From Methylobacterium sp. E-045 (GTDB lineage: Bacteria > Pseudomonadota > Alphaproteobacteria > Rhizobiales > Beijerinckiaceae): 64,000 bases of DNA. Below are positions 47,391-57,392 of this stretch, in pieces (the first letter of the stretch is position 1; each line of letters begins with the position of its first letter). Where the stretch lies: contig NZ_JAKSYE010000086.1 of assembly GCF_022829685.1 (NCBI RefSeq), positions 186,001 to 250,000 on the forward strand, read 5' to 3'. Made by a program: the position numbers and the translations under genes. Under the pieces are notes generated by a model. That model was given only the letters and a program-made list of their open reading frames with translations, did no database searches and was not told the origin of the DNA.

Positions 47391-48638
47391 TTACTCCGCC
47401 GCGATCAGCACCCGGCCGTCATGGCCGGCGATCGCCACGGCGCGCAGCTCGCCCGCCGGCGCGTCCGCCGCCAGCCGGACCGGGGTGAACCCTTCCGTGC
47501 GCCCCATCCCGCCGCGCTCGGTGAGCACGCGGTGCGTCCGGCCGACCTCTCCCGCGAGATGCGCCGTCAGCGCCGCCGCCCCCGCCTCGCGCAGACGGGC
47601 GGCGCGTTCGCGGATCACGTCTCCGGCGACCGGCGGCATCCGCGCGGCCGGCGTGCCGGGGCGGGGCGAATAGGGAAACACGTGGAGATGCGTCAGGCCG
47701 CATTCGGCCACGAGATCGAGGGAGCGGACGAACTGCTCCTCCGTCTCCGTGGGAAAGCCCGCGATGAGGTCGGCCCCGAAGACGGCGTCCGGACGCAGCC
47801 GCCGCACGGCCTTGCAGAACCGGATCGCGTCGTCGCGGCCGTGCCGGCGCTTCATCCGCTTCAGGATCAGGTCGTCGCCGGCCTGCAGCGAGAGGTGGAA
47901 ATGCGGCATCAGCCGCCTCTCGCCGGCGATCGCCTCCATCAGCGCCGCGTCGGCCTCGATGGAATCGATGGAGGACAGGCGCAGGCGCGCGAGGTCCGGC
48001 ACGTGGCGCAGGATGGCCTGGACCAGCCGTCCCAGGCTGGATGACTGAGTAAGATCCCGGCCGTAGGCGGTGAGATCGACGCCGGTGAGCACGACTTCCC
48101 GACCGCCATGGTCGACGATGCGGCGGACCTGATCGACCGCATCCTCCAGGGCCACCGAGCGCGAGTTTCCCCGGCCGAAGGGGATGATGCAGAAGGTGCA
48201 GCGATGGTCGCAGCCGTTCTGCACCGGCACGAAGGCACGGGTATGCCCGGCCACCGAGGCGATCCGCGTCGGCGCGGCGTCGCGCACCGCCATGATGTCG
48301 TCGATGGCGAGGCGGGGCCTCGGATGCGTGGCGGGCAGCCAGGTCCCGGCCCTGGTCTTGGCGTCGTTGCCGACGATCCGGGCCACTTCCGGCATCGCCG
48401 AATAGGCCTGCGTCTCCACCTGCGCGCCGCAGCCGGTGACGACGATCTCGGCCCCCGGCCGCTCGCGGGCGAGCTTGCGGATCGCCTTGCGGGCCTGGCG
48501 CCCGGCCTCCGCCGTGACGGCGCAGGTGTTGACGAGAACGAGGTCGCCCTCCGTCCCCGCCGCCTCGGCATGGCGGCGCATCACCTCCGATTCCACCGTG
48601 TTGAGGCGGCAGCCGAAGGTCAGGGTCTCCACCGCCAT
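47391..48638 (-). CDS. mtaB: tRNA t6A37 methylthiotransferase MtaB
   Basis: 415-residue radical SAM methylthiotransferase. The N-terminal UPF0004 domain has Cys10, Cys39 and Cys70, which bind one Fe-S cluster. The radical SAM C-x3-C-x2-C is Cys143, Cys147 and Cys150 in N-G-C-D-H-R-C-T-F-C. It adds a methylthio group to t6A at position 37 of tRNA. The start abuts the dapF stop with no gap. Confidence 0.92.
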   Translation of the reverse strand: MAVETLTFGCRLNTVESEVMRRHAEAAGTEGDLVLVNTCAVTAEAGRQARKAIRKLARERPGAEIVVTGCGAQVETQAYSAMPEVARIVGNDAKTRAGTWLPATHPRPRLAIDDIMAVRDAAPTRIASVAGHTRAFVPVQNGCDHRCTFCIIPFGRGNSRSVALEDAVDQVRRIVDHGGREVVLTGVDLTAYGRDLTQSSSLGRLVQAILRHVPDLARLRLSSIDSIEADAALMEAIAGERRLMPHFHLSLQAGDDLILKRMKRRHGRDDAIRFCKAVRRLRPDAVFGADLIAGFPTETEEQFVRSLDLVAECGLTHLHVFPYSPRPGTPAARMPPVAGDVIRERAARLREAGAAALTAHLAGEVGRTHRVLTERGGMGRTEGFTPVRLAADAPAGELRAVAIAGHDGRVLIAAE

Positions 48639-49526
48639 TCAGTCCATCCGCTCGAAGATCTCGGCGGGCAGGACGCCTTCCCATTCGAGGGCCACCGGGC
48701 CGGTCATCAGGACGTGGTCGTCGGCGCGCCACTCGATGACGAGGTCGCCGCCGGGCAGGCTCACCGTGGCATGGCGGCCGATCATGCGCAGGCGCGAGGC
48801 CGCCACCAGCGTGGCGCAGGCGGCGGTGCCGCAGGCCAGCGTCAGCCCGGCGCCGCGCTCCCAGACCCGGAGCTTGATCGTGTGCGGGCCCGTCACCTGC
48901 GCCAGGGAGATGTTGGCGCGCTCGGGAAAGATCGGGTGATTCTCCAGCATCGGGCCGAAGCGGCCGAGGTCGTAACCGTCGGGATCGTCCTCGATGAAGA
49001 ACACCGCATGGGGGTTGCCCATGTTCACCGCCCCCGGCGAATGCAGGACGGGCGCGTCGATGGGGCCGATCTGCAGCTCGATCCGCCGCGTGTCGGGGAA
49101 GGGTTCCGCCAGCGGGATCTCGTCCCACGTCAGGCGGGGGCGGCCCATGTCCACGGTGAAGGAGGCCTGCGCCTCGCGCTTCACGCCGACGAGCCCGGCC
49201 CTGGTCTCCAGGGTGAGGCGACCGCTCTCGGCGGGCCGTGCCATGGCCGGGTCGTCGAGCATGGCGTAGGCGACGCAGCGGGTGCCGTTGCCACAGGCGC
49301 CGGATTCCGACCCGTCGGTGTTGTAGATCCGCATGAAGCCGTCGGTGCCGGGCTTGCGCGGATCGTGGATGACCATGAGCTGGTCGAAGCCGGAACGCGG
49401 GTGGCGGGCGATGGCGCGGGCCTCCTCGGCGCTCACGACCAGCTCCGTGCCGCGCAGGTCCAGCACCACGATGGCGTTGCCCGCCCCGTGCATCTTCAGG
49501 AACCGTCGGTTCGCGAGCCTCGTCAT
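48639..49526 (-). CDS. dapF: diaminopimelate epimerase
   Basis: 295-residue DapF converting LL- to meso-diaminopimelate for lysine and peptidoglycan. The two catalytic Cys are visible: Cys78 in G-A-C-G-N-G-T-R and a second in L-A-C-G-T-A-A. The start at ATG 49526 gives [17 protein letters not shown]; an upstream in-frame ATG at 49571 is less likely. It is followed directly by mtaB, as in other Rhizobiales. Confidence 0.93.
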   Translation of the reverse strand: MTRLANRRFLKMHGAGNAIVVLDLRGTELVVSAEEARAIARHPRSGFDQLMVIHDPRKPGTDGFMRIYNTDGSESGACGNGTRCVAYAMLDDPAMARPAESGRLTLETRAGLVGVKREAQASFTVDMGRPRLTWDEIPLAEPFPDTRRIELQIGPIDAPVLHSPGAVNMGNPHAVFFIEDDPDGYDLGRFGPMLENHPIFPERANISLAQVTGPHTIKLRVWERGAGLTLACGTAACATLVAASRLRMIGRHATVSLPGGDLVIEWRADDHVLMTGPVALEWEGVLPAEIFERMD

Positions 49527-49778
49527 GATCGTCTGCGCTTCGTTGTCCGAACGTGGCATCCGGCGGGGCATCCCGCCGGAAGGCCCCGCATATAGGACAA
49601 AGCGCCGGGCCGCGCACGCGGGCTCCGCTCGGGGGAGCGTTGCACAAGGGACGCGCCCGTCACGTTCCTGCGCGCGATGCGGGTTGGCGCCTCGCAGGCG
49701 GGCGGCTTCGTCCCTATTTTAAGGCTTCGCGATTCAGCCGTACGATTCGTCGCGGCGTGCGATCTCCGGAGCGTTGCC

Positions 49779-50489
49779 TTGACCCGTCATCGTCTATTGC
49801 CGCTCGTCAGCCTCGCCGCCGCTTTGGCCGTCTCCTCCGCCCTCGCGCAGGAGCCGTCCTCGCCCGCGACCGCCAATCCCCTGCCGACCACGACGGCGCC
49901 GGATCCGGCCAAGCCCGCCCCGGACGCGCCGGCTCGTCCGGTGCCGACCCAGGCGCTCCCCGCCGCGCCGGCACTCACGCCGGGACCGTCGCGCCCGACC
50001 CTGGTGGAGACCCCCGGCGACGCCAACGACGTGGACGAGGTCTCCCTTCCCCCCAAACCCGCCGCGATCCTGGCGGGTCGGGCGAGCTGGGAGGAGGCGG
50101 TGCCGGCCCTGAAGGCCGCTTTCGCCAAGATCGAGGAGGCGCTGGCCAAGGACGGGATCACCCCCGCCGGCCGGCCGCTCGCGGTCTTCGCCAAGACCGA
50201 CGACGACGGCTTCCAGTTCGACGCGATGATCCCCATCGCCTCCATGCCGGACCCGAAGCCCGCCGAGACCGGCGGCCTGCGCTTCGGCACGACCCCCAGC
50301 GGCAAGGCCCTGCGCTTCCCGCACAAGGGCTCCTACGACGAGATCGACGGCACCTACGAGACCCTCACGGCCTATCTCGACGCCAAGGACGTGGTGGTCC
50401 AGGACCGGTTCATCGAGGAATACGTCACCGACCTCAACGACAAGGCTGACGAGAAGCTCGACGTGAACATCTACGCCCTGCCGAAATAG
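49779..50489 (+). CDS. exported protein with Pro/Ala-rich linker and GyrI-like domain
   Basis: 236-residue protein with a signal peptide (L-L-P-L-V-S-L-A-A-A-L-A-V-S-S-A-L-A), a Pro/Ala/Thr-rich linker to about residue 80, and a C-terminal domain resembling GyrI-like effector-binding folds (G-R-P-L-A-V-F and F-D-A-M-I-P-I segments). It is probably periplasmic; the ligand is unknown. I favour TTG 49779 because it follows GGAG and gives a clean signal peptide; the frame is open from 49677. Confidence 0.65.
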   Translation: MTRHRLLPLVSLAAALAVSSALAQEPSSPATANPLPTTTAPDPAKPAPDAPARPVPTQALPAAPALTPGPSRPTLVETPGDANDVDEVSLPPKPAAILAGRASWEEAVPALKAAFAKIEEALAKDGITPAGRPLAVFAKTDDDGFQFDAMIPIASMPDPKPAETGGLRFGTTPSGKALRFPHKGSYDEIDGTYETLTAYLDAKDVVVQDRFIEEYVTDLNDKADEKLDVNIYALPK

Positions 50490-50515
50490 GCGGCGGCCCC
50501 CTCGAGCCGTGCCGC

Positions 50516-52180
50516 TCAAGCCGTCCCGGCCGGCCGGGGTGCTTCCAGGATCGCGCCGTCCTTGAGGTGGATCACCCGGTCGGCGGCGTCGAAGTAGCGG
50601 TCGTCGTGGCTGATGACGATCAGGGTCCGGCCCTCGCGCCGCAGGGCCGGCAGCAGCTCGGTGTAGAACAGGCGCCGGTAGGTCGGATCCTGCTCGGCGG
50701 CCCACTCGTCGAGGACGAGGACCGGGCGCCCTTCGAGATGGGCCTGGATCAGGGCGAGGCGCTTCCTCTGCCCGGCGGAGAGGTCGGTGGTGGAGAAGGC
50801 CCCGTCCCGGATCGTCACCTTGTGGGCAAGGTCCAGGGTTTCGAGATAGGCGTCCGCCGCCTCCGGTTTCGCCCCGGCGGGCAGGATGAGATCGTCGAAC
50901 AGGTAATAGTCGAAGAACACCGCCGAAAAATGCTGGCGATAGGCGTCCCGCGTCTGTTCCGTCACCGGCGCTCCGTCGAGGAGCAGCGTGCCGGTCTGGG
51001 GCGGGTACAGGCCGAGGATCAGCTTGATCAAGGTGGTCTTGCCCGAGCCGTTCTCGCCGACGATGAACAGGATCTCCCCCCGCCGCACGGTGAGGTCGAC
51101 GGGGCCGAGGGTGAAGCCCGGCCTGCCCTCCGCCGCCGGGAAGGTGTGGCTGACGCCGCGAAGCTCGATCCTCTCGATGGACGCAGGCGTCTGCGCCCCG
51201 TCCGGCGCGAGCAGGTTCGGCTCGGAGGCGGTGCGCCCGGCCGAGAATTCGGCGATGCGCTGGTAGGCGATCCGGGCCCGGCCGATCTCGGGCAGGATGG
51301 CGAGGATGTAGGTGACCGGGAGCTCGATATAGAGCAGCACCAGGACGAAGCCGGAAAGGACGGCGTTGTCGATCCCGAATGTCGCCTTGTAGGTCACGAT
51401 GGCGGCGATCGTCGCGAACAGGGCGAGTTTCTTCGTCAGGTGGGAGAATTCGAAGAGCGTGTCGCTTCGGAACCGGTTGCGGCGAAGGTCTTCGATGGAG
51501 GAGGCCAGGGCCTCGTCCCGCAACCGCATCCGGCGCTGCCGGTTGAGCCGCAAGTCCCGGCTGCCTTCGGTCAGGCTCTGGAAGTGCTTCTGCATCGTGT
51601 CGACGAGTTCGCGGCGCGTGCCGTAATGGACCATGGCCCGGCGGCGCAGGACGTTCTCCGCGTAGCTGCCGAGGCCGAAGACCAGCAGGGTGATGGCGAA
51701 GAGCGGGGCCGACAGGGTGAGCATGTAGACGAGGCATCCCAGGGTCACGCCGCTGTGAATGATCAGCCCGGACAGCATCGAGACCGCCGTCGACAGCGTG
51801 GCGGCATCCGTGTTCAGCGAGGCGAGGACCTTGTGGCGGCCGAGCTGCTCGATGCGGTCGATGGGTGCGGTGAGGATCATGTCGGCGAGATCCTGGTTCA
51901 GGCCGGCATTGATGCGCCCGCTCGCCAGGGCGCTGCCGAGCCCGGAGAGGAGGGACCCGCCCACGCCGAGGAGGACGAGGCCGAGGAAGACCGGAACGAA
52001 ATTGTCGGCGAGACCGCCCTCCGCGTGGATGGCCGTGTTGACCTTGGCCAGGACCGTCGCCGTGGCGAGGCCGCTCAGCGCCCCGATCGTCGAGGAGGCG
52101 GCGACGAGGGGCCAGATCGGACGCAGCAGGCGCAAAGCATCCTGGCCGAGTCCGCCCAGACGATCGTCCGATCCCGCCAT
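50516..52180 (-). CDS. cyclic peptide export ABC transporter (PvdE/SyrD type)
   Basis: 554-residue fused permease-ATPase. Six membrane helices fill the first ~300 residues, then comes an ATPase with Walker A G-E-N-G-S-G-K-T-T, signature L-S-A-G-Q-R-K-R-L-A-L-I-Q and Walker B V-L-V-L-D-E-W-A-A-E-Q-D. The D-E-W-A-A-E-Q-D-P form is typical of PvdE/SyrD exporters of siderophores and lipopeptides. No peptide synthetase lies in the window. Start ATG 52180 follows CCGGAGGGATCG; GTG 52207 is upstream in frame. Confidence 0.83.
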   Translation of the reverse strand: MAGSDDRLGGLGQDALRLLRPIWPLVAASSTIGALSGLATATVLAKVNTAIHAEGGLADNFVPVFLGLVLLGVGGSLLSGLGSALASGRINAGLNQDLADMILTAPIDRIEQLGRHKVLASLNTDAATLSTAVSMLSGLIIHSGVTLGCLVYMLTLSAPLFAITLLVFGLGSYAENVLRRRAMVHYGTRRELVDTMQKHFQSLTEGSRDLRLNRQRRMRLRDEALASSIEDLRRNRFRSDTLFEFSHLTKKLALFATIAAIVTYKATFGIDNAVLSGFVLVLLYIELPVTYILAILPEIGRARIAYQRIAEFSAGRTASEPNLLAPDGAQTPASIERIELRGVSHTFPAAEGRPGFTLGPVDLTVRRGEILFIVGENGSGKTTLIKLILGLYPPQTGTLLLDGAPVTEQTRDAYRQHFSAVFFDYYLFDDLILPAGAKPEAADAYLETLDLAHKVTIRDGAFSTTDLSAGQRKRLALIQAHLEGRPVLVLDEWAAEQDPTYRRLFYTELLPALRREGRTLIVISHDDRYFDAADRVIHLKDGAILEAPRPAGTA

Positions 52181-52359
52181 CGATCCCTCCGGTCCAGCCC
52201 CAGGCACCGTCGCCGGGCCGCTCGTCAGGCGGATACGTCAGGAACGGAATGTGCCGAAAGTCGAAACACGCAGGGCGTGTCTGCGGCCGGGCCGGCTTGT
52301 CGGCGCGGCGAGGATGTGGAGAATAGCGGCATCCCCAAATCGAACGAGTCGCGCCGGGC

Positions 52360-52872
52360 TCAGAGCAGGCTGAGCTGCGCCGGGACCGCGGAGGCCGTCC
52401 CGCGCTCCAGGGCGAGCAGCCACCGTTTCGTGTCGAGGCCGCCGGCAAATCCCGTGAGGCTGCCCGCCGCGCCGATGACGCGGTGGCAGGGAACCACGAT
52501 GGGGAGGGGGTTGGCACCGTTGGCGGCACCCACGGCGCGGCTGGCGCTCGGACGGCCGATCCGCCTGGCCAGCTCGCCGTAGCTGATCGTCTCGCCCGGC
52601 GGGATGCGGGTGAGTTCCTCCCAGACCGCGAGCTGGAACGGCGTTCCGCGTGGATCGAGTGCAAGGTCGAACCGGGTGAGTCGGCCTTCGAAATAGGCGC
52701 TCAATTGCCGCCGGGCCTCGGCGAAGGCCGTATCGTCCCGGCGCCAGTCCGCCCGGGGTGTCACCGCGCCCTTGCCGGTGGGAAAACCGATGCAGGCGAG
52801 GCGTTCATCCCGGCCTGCGAGGACAAGGGGACCGATGGGGCTGGGCAGGATCGTGTAGCGCGTCTCGGTCAT
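52360..52872 (-). CDS. ogt: methylated-DNA--protein-cysteine methyltransferase
   Basis: 170-residue O6-methylguanine-DNA methyltransferase, a suicide DNA-repair protein. The acceptor Cys129 lies in the P-C-H-R-V motif, and the helix-turn-helix S-Y-G-E-L-A-R-R-I-G precedes it. ATG 52872 gives the standard N-terminus. A diverged copy of codons 1-78 plus ~52 nt of leader occurs at 53652-53943, fused to the tail of gcvP. Confidence 0.9.
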   Translation of the reverse strand: MTETRYTILPSPIGPLVLAGRDERLACIGFPTGKGAVTPRADWRRDDTAFAEARRQLSAYFEGRLTRFDLALDPRGTPFQLAVWEELTRIPPGETISYGELARRIGRPSASRAVGAANGANPLPIVVPCHRVIGAAGSLTGFAGGLDTKRWLLALERGTASAVPAQLSLL

Positions 52873-52986
52873 GGCATCCGATGGGTGTTGACGCCTGAGG
52901 GTCGGCGGGAGCCTTGAACGTCTGCGGTGGGTGGAAAATGGGAAGGCGGCTTTCCCTCGGCTAAGCACGAAGAGGAGACCGGCCAA

Positions 52987-53448
52987 TTAGCTGATATCAA
53001 GATGGAGAAACTGATTGAAGTCGCTCTGCCTGTATGAACCGAAAGGTCCACCGTTCACGAAACCTCGACGCCGATACAGTTCGAGGGCGGGTTCAAACGC
53101 GGTTCCACTGCCCGTTTCAAGGCTCAGGCGTCGGACTCCGCGCGCCGAGGCGGTGGCGATGATGGTTTCGAGGAGTGCCGCGCCCGCTCCCATCCGAAGG
53201 AAATCTGGATGGGGCCGCATCGACTTCACTTCCGCCGTGCCGTCCGCCGCCATTTTCAGGGCTCCGACGCTCGCTACTCTTCCGTCCCGCCGCGCTGTCC
53301 ATACGGTCACGCTCGGATCTTGCAGGCCTGAAAGGTCCAGCGCGAAGACGCTGCCGGGCGGTGAGGACGCATGCATACCCGCGAGATGGAGCGCCAGTAA
53401 CGCGCGCGTTTGGTCATTTGAGAGATCATCCCGTTCAATGTCGAACAT
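52987..53448 (-). CDS. GNAT-family N-acetyltransferase
   Basis: 153-residue GNAT protein with S-M-R-P-H-P-D-F-L-R-M-G-A-G-A-A-L-L-E as the acetyl-CoA-binding loop/helix, and a C-terminal L-S-L-E-T-G-S-G-T-A-F-E-P-A-L-E-L-Y-R-R-R-G-F block. Acceptor is unknown. ATG 53448 follows GGGGACATC. It lies between ogt and the duplicated gcvP tail. Confidence 0.82.
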   Translation of the reverse strand: MFDIERDDLSNDQTRALLALHLAGMHASSPPGSVFALDLSGLQDPSVTVWTARRDGRVASVGALKMAADGTAEVKSMRPHPDFLRMGAGAALLETIIATASARGVRRLSLETGSGTAFEPALELYRRRGFVNGGPFGSYRQSDFNQFLHLDIS

Positions 53449-53544
53449 GATGTCCCCAACCCTTCGTCTTGCAAGCGTCCCGGCAAGATGTCTGCTTAGA
53501 GAAGGGCCGGCAACCCGCACGAAGGGCAGCGTCGGGTCGAAAGC

Positions 53545-53654
53545 AGCCCCCTCTCGATGCGACCAAGCGTTCGGTCGCGCGCCCGCTCCCGCCACGACGG
53601 GGCGGGAGCGGGCAGTGCGCCGCCCCTACTCGGCCGCCTCGCTATAGGCGTCCA
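53545..53654. repeat. duplicate of the gcvP 3' end and terminator (copy 1)
   Basis: About 110 nt matching 57315-57427 in the same orientation: a shared GACCAAGCGTTCGGTC segment, a terminator-like hairpin (GCCCGCTCCCGCC 53581-53593 with GGCGGGAGCGGGC 53601-53613), the gcvP stop and its last nine codons (V-D-A-Y-S-E-A-A-E). The hairpin here has a 13-bp stem; the other copy has 11 bp with a different loop, so both keep pairing despite changes. Confidence 0.85.
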
Positions 53655-53889
53655 CCGGCGTTCCGCGCGGATCGAGATCGAGGTTGAACCGGGTGAGTCG
53701 GCTTTCGAGATAGGCGCTCAATTGCCGCCGGGCCTCGGCGAAGGCCGCATCGTCCCGGTGCCAGTCCGCCCGGGGTGTCACCGCGCCCTTGCCGGTGGGA
53801 AAACCGATGCAGGCGAGGCGTTCATCCCGGCCGGCGAGGACGAGGGGACCGATGGGGCTGGGCAGGATCGTGTAGCGCGTCTCGGGCAT
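53626..53889 (-). pseudogene. chimeric fragment: N-terminal half of ogt fused to the last nine codons of gcvP
   Basis: 87-codon frame. Residues 1-78 match the start of ogt (M-P-E-T-R-Y-T-I-L-P-S-P-I-G) with several substitutions, and residues 79-87 are the exact C-terminus of gcvP. The junction falls on CGGCG, which both parents contain. The helix-turn-helix and the acceptor P-C-H-R motif are missing, so no methyltransferase activity is expected. Confidence 0.8.
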
Positions 53890-54060
53890 GGCATCCGATG
53901 GGTGTTGACGCCTGAGGGTCGGCGGGAGCCTTGAACGTCTGCGATCGGTGGGGAGGAGACCTTGGCCTTCCGGCCCGAAGGGGACGTCCCGCATCGGACC
54001 CAATCCCACGTATGGCGACGCTCCTGCAATGCTCGGATGCCGACGTTCGATGTGCGAACG

Positions 54061-54963
54061 TTATGGAGCCGATGACCGAAACCGTAGGGCCTCGACCAGC
54101 AGGGCGAACGCCGGCGTCGGCTGGCGGCGGCTCGGATAGTACAGGTGGTATCCCGGCATGGTCGGGGACCAGTCGGCCATGATGCGGACAAGGCGCCCGT
54201 CCTCGACTTGGTCCCGCACGACGTCTTCGGGCAGGAAGGCCAGGCCAAGGCCTGCGACCGCCATGTCGACCATCAGTGTGATGGTGTTGAAGGTCAGCTG
54301 CCCCTCGGGACGCACCCGGACAGATTGGCCCTGCTTTATGAACGGCCAGACATAGACCCCGCCCGAGGTTGGCAGCCGCAAGTTGATGCAGGCGTGCTCG
54401 GTCAGATCCTGCGGCATGCGTGGACGGCGACGCTTCTTGAAATAGCCCGGCGACCCGACGAGCGCCTGACGGAAGTCCGGACCGATGCGGACACCGATCA
54501 TGTTCTTGGCCACCTGCTGGCCAAGGCGCACGCCGGCGTCGAAGCGGTCGGCGACAATGTCGGCCAGTCCGTAGTCGTTCGTGATCTCGACCTTGATGTC
54601 CGGGTAGTCCGGCAGCAGCCGCGCCAGGGCCGGAGACAGGATCGTGTCGGAGGCATGCTCGACCGAGGTGATGCGCAGGCTGCCCGACGGCTTCTCGCGC
54701 AGCGCCGTCAGGTCGGCGAGCCCGGCCTCGATCCCATCGAAGTGCGGGCCGACCGTTTGCAGCAGCCGCTCGCCCGCCTCGGTCGGCGCGACGCTACGGG
54801 TCGTCCGGGTTAGGAGACGCAGGCCGAGCCGGGCCTCCAGGGTGCGGATCGTGTAGCTCAGCGAGGGCTGGGAAACCCCGAGTTGGGCTGCCGCCTTGGT
54901 GAAGCTCCGCTCCCGTGCGACCGCCAGGAAGGCGATAAGGTCGGTGACGGTCTCCCGCGCCAT
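54061..54963 (-). CDS. LysR-family regulator
   Basis: 300-residue LysR-type regulator. The helix-turn-helix (residues ~5-64) contains R-S-F-T-K-A-A-A-Q-L-G-V-S-Q-P-S-L-S-Y-T-I, and the effector domain follows. It is divergent from an SDR and aldo/keto reductase pair, its likely targets. A symmetric T-N11-A box lies just before its start codon, pointing to self-control. Confidence 0.86.
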   Translation of the reverse strand: MARETVTDLIAFLAVARERSFTKAAAQLGVSQPSLSYTIRTLEARLGLRLLTRTTRSVAPTEAGERLLQTVGPHFDGIEAGLADLTALREKPSGSLRITSVEHASDTILSPALARLLPDYPDIKVEITNDYGLADIVADRFDAGVRLGQQVAKNMIGVRIGPDFRQALVGSPGYFKKRRRPRMPQDLTEHACINLRLPTSGGVYVWPFIKQGQSVRVRPEGQLTFNTITLMVDMAVAGLGLAFLPEDVVRDQVEDGRLVRIMADWSPTMPGYHLYYPSRRQPTPAFALLVEALRFRSSAP

Positions 54964-54965
54964 TC

Positions 54966-54980
54966 ATAGTCCTCATCTAT
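54966..54980. promoter_or_regulatory. candidate LysR-type box
   Basis: ATAG-N7-CTAT (54966-54969 and 54977-54980), which is a T-N11-A LysR motif with dyad symmetry, 3 nt from the LysR start codon and about 125 nt from the divergent SDR start. Confidence 0.45.
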
Positions 54981-55104
54981 AGGTGCATGCGGGGTTTACC
55001 ATCTAATCGCGCGGTCGCGCATTTCCTAGGTTCCGTTTGAACACGACGGCACACAGGCGATTGCGGGGCTCCTCCCGTCTCTCGCCCGGGCGAGGGACCG
55101 GACG

Positions 55105-55872
55105 ATGAACCCGACCTACAACTTCAAGGGGCAGGTCGCCCTCGTCACCGGCGCGAGCGCCGGCATCGGGCTGGCGACCGTGCGGGCCTTCGCCGAGGCC
55201 GGCGCCTCCGTCGTTCTCTCCGACATCGACGAGGTGGCCTTGCGCCGCGAGACCGACGCGCTCACCGCAGCCGGCCACGAGGCCATCGCGGTCACCTGTG
55301 ACGTGACGGACGAGGCGCAGGTCGCCGCCCTGGTCGGGCGGACCGTAGCCACCTACGGACGCCTGGACATGGCGTTCAACAACGCAGGCATCGCGGGTCC
55401 TTCGGGCGACCTGACCGACGAGACGGCGGAGGCGTTCGACGCGGTCAACGGGATCAACCTGCGCGGCGTCTGGGCCTGCATGAAGCACGAGCTCGTGCAG
55501 ATGCGCGCCCAGGGCAGCGGCGCCATCGTCAACTGCTCGTCGCTCGGCGGCCTCGTCGGGCAAGCGCGCCGTGCCGCCTACCACGGCACGAAGCACGGTG
55601 TGATCGGCATCACGAAGAGCGCCGCGATGGACTACGCGCCACGCGGCATCCGGATCAACGCCGTCTGCCCGGGCGTGATCGACACGCCGATGTTCTCGGC
55701 CCTGCTCGAAAAGACCCCGGACGCGATGAAGGAGGTCACCCGCGACCAGCCCATCGGTCGCCTCGGCCGACCGGACGAACTCGCGGCGTCCGTCCTCTGG
55801 CTGCGCAGCTCCGCCGCCAGCTTCGTGATCGGCGTCGCCTTGCCGGTCGACGGCGGCTTCGTCGCCCACTGA
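55105..55872 (+). CDS. short-chain dehydrogenase/reductase
   Basis: 255-residue classical SDR. T-G-A-S-A-G-I-G lies at 15-22, N-N-A-G at 92-95, the catalytic Ser near 145, Tyr159 and Lys163. Asp40 at the end of strand 2 suggests NAD rather than NADP. Substrate is unknown. It is followed 24 nt later by an aldo/keto reductase gene, and the pair faces a divergent LysR gene, so a small-molecule detoxification or carbonyl pathway is plausible. Confidence 0.85.
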   Translation: MNPTYNFKGQVALVTGASAGIGLATVRAFAEAGASVVLSDIDEVALRRETDALTAAGHEAIAVTCDVTDEAQVAALVGRTVATYGRLDMAFNNAGIAGPSGDLTDETAEAFDAVNGINLRGVWACMKHELVQMRAQGSGAIVNCSSLGGLVGQARRAAYHGTKHGVIGITKSAAMDYAPRGIRINAVCPGVIDTPMFSALLEKTPDAMKEVTRDQPIGRLGRPDELAASVLWLRSSAASFVIGVALPVDGGFVAH

Positions 55873-57069
<1,197 letters not shown>

Positions 57070-57103
57070 CAATACCGCTCAAATCCTTCTCCCGGCCTCA
57101 CGG

Positions 57104-57125
57104 AGCGGCCTGAGGGCCGCTTTTT
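57104..57125 (+). terminator. intrinsic terminator of the SDR-AKR unit
   Basis: AGCGGCC-TGAG-GGCCGCT stem-loop (57104-57121) followed by a short T run, 35 nt after the aldo/keto reductase stop. Classical Rho-independent form. Confidence 0.8.
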
Positions 57126-57392
57126 GGGTCTTCGATCCCATTGTGCCCACCGGTTCGGTCTTCCGGCGTAGATCTTGTCGGCAACCGAGGTCTGCTTTTT
57201 CCATCCACGGAGCTGACGGCAGACCGGCAGAGACCCACCCGACCAAGTCGTACGCCCTCGTCCGCCCCGCTGCCTCGGAGCGGACGTTCCGACCTCCCGC
57301 AACAGGTCGCCAGGAGCCCCCTCTCGATGCGACCAAGCGTTCGGTCGCGCGCCCGCTCCCGCCCCGGTCGGGACGGGAGCGGGCGAAGCCTC
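57126..57392. other. gap between convergent AKR and gcvP genes
   Basis: Together with the AKR terminator this makes a 323-nt gap. The left part has no supported gene. The right part (57315-57392) is the second copy of the gcvP tail/terminator unit, whose other copy is at 53545-53654. Confidence 0.55.
57351..57384 (-). terminator. hairpin terminator of gcvP
   Basis: GCCCGCTCCCG (57351-57361) pairs with CGGGAGCGGGC (57374-57384), starting 9 nt after the gcvP stop on the minus strand. No U run follows, so the strength is uncertain. Confidence 0.6.

Noticed and set aside
49794..52664. 956-codon minus-strand frame spanning the ABC exporter and the exported protein gene
   Set aside because: Out of frame with both real genes and Arg/Pro-rich; the exporter frame with Walker motifs is the real one.
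53626..53889. A second functional O6-methylguanine methyltransferase
   Set aside because: Stops after codon 78 of ogt and lacks the helix-turn-helix and the acceptor Cys; the tail is gcvP sequence.
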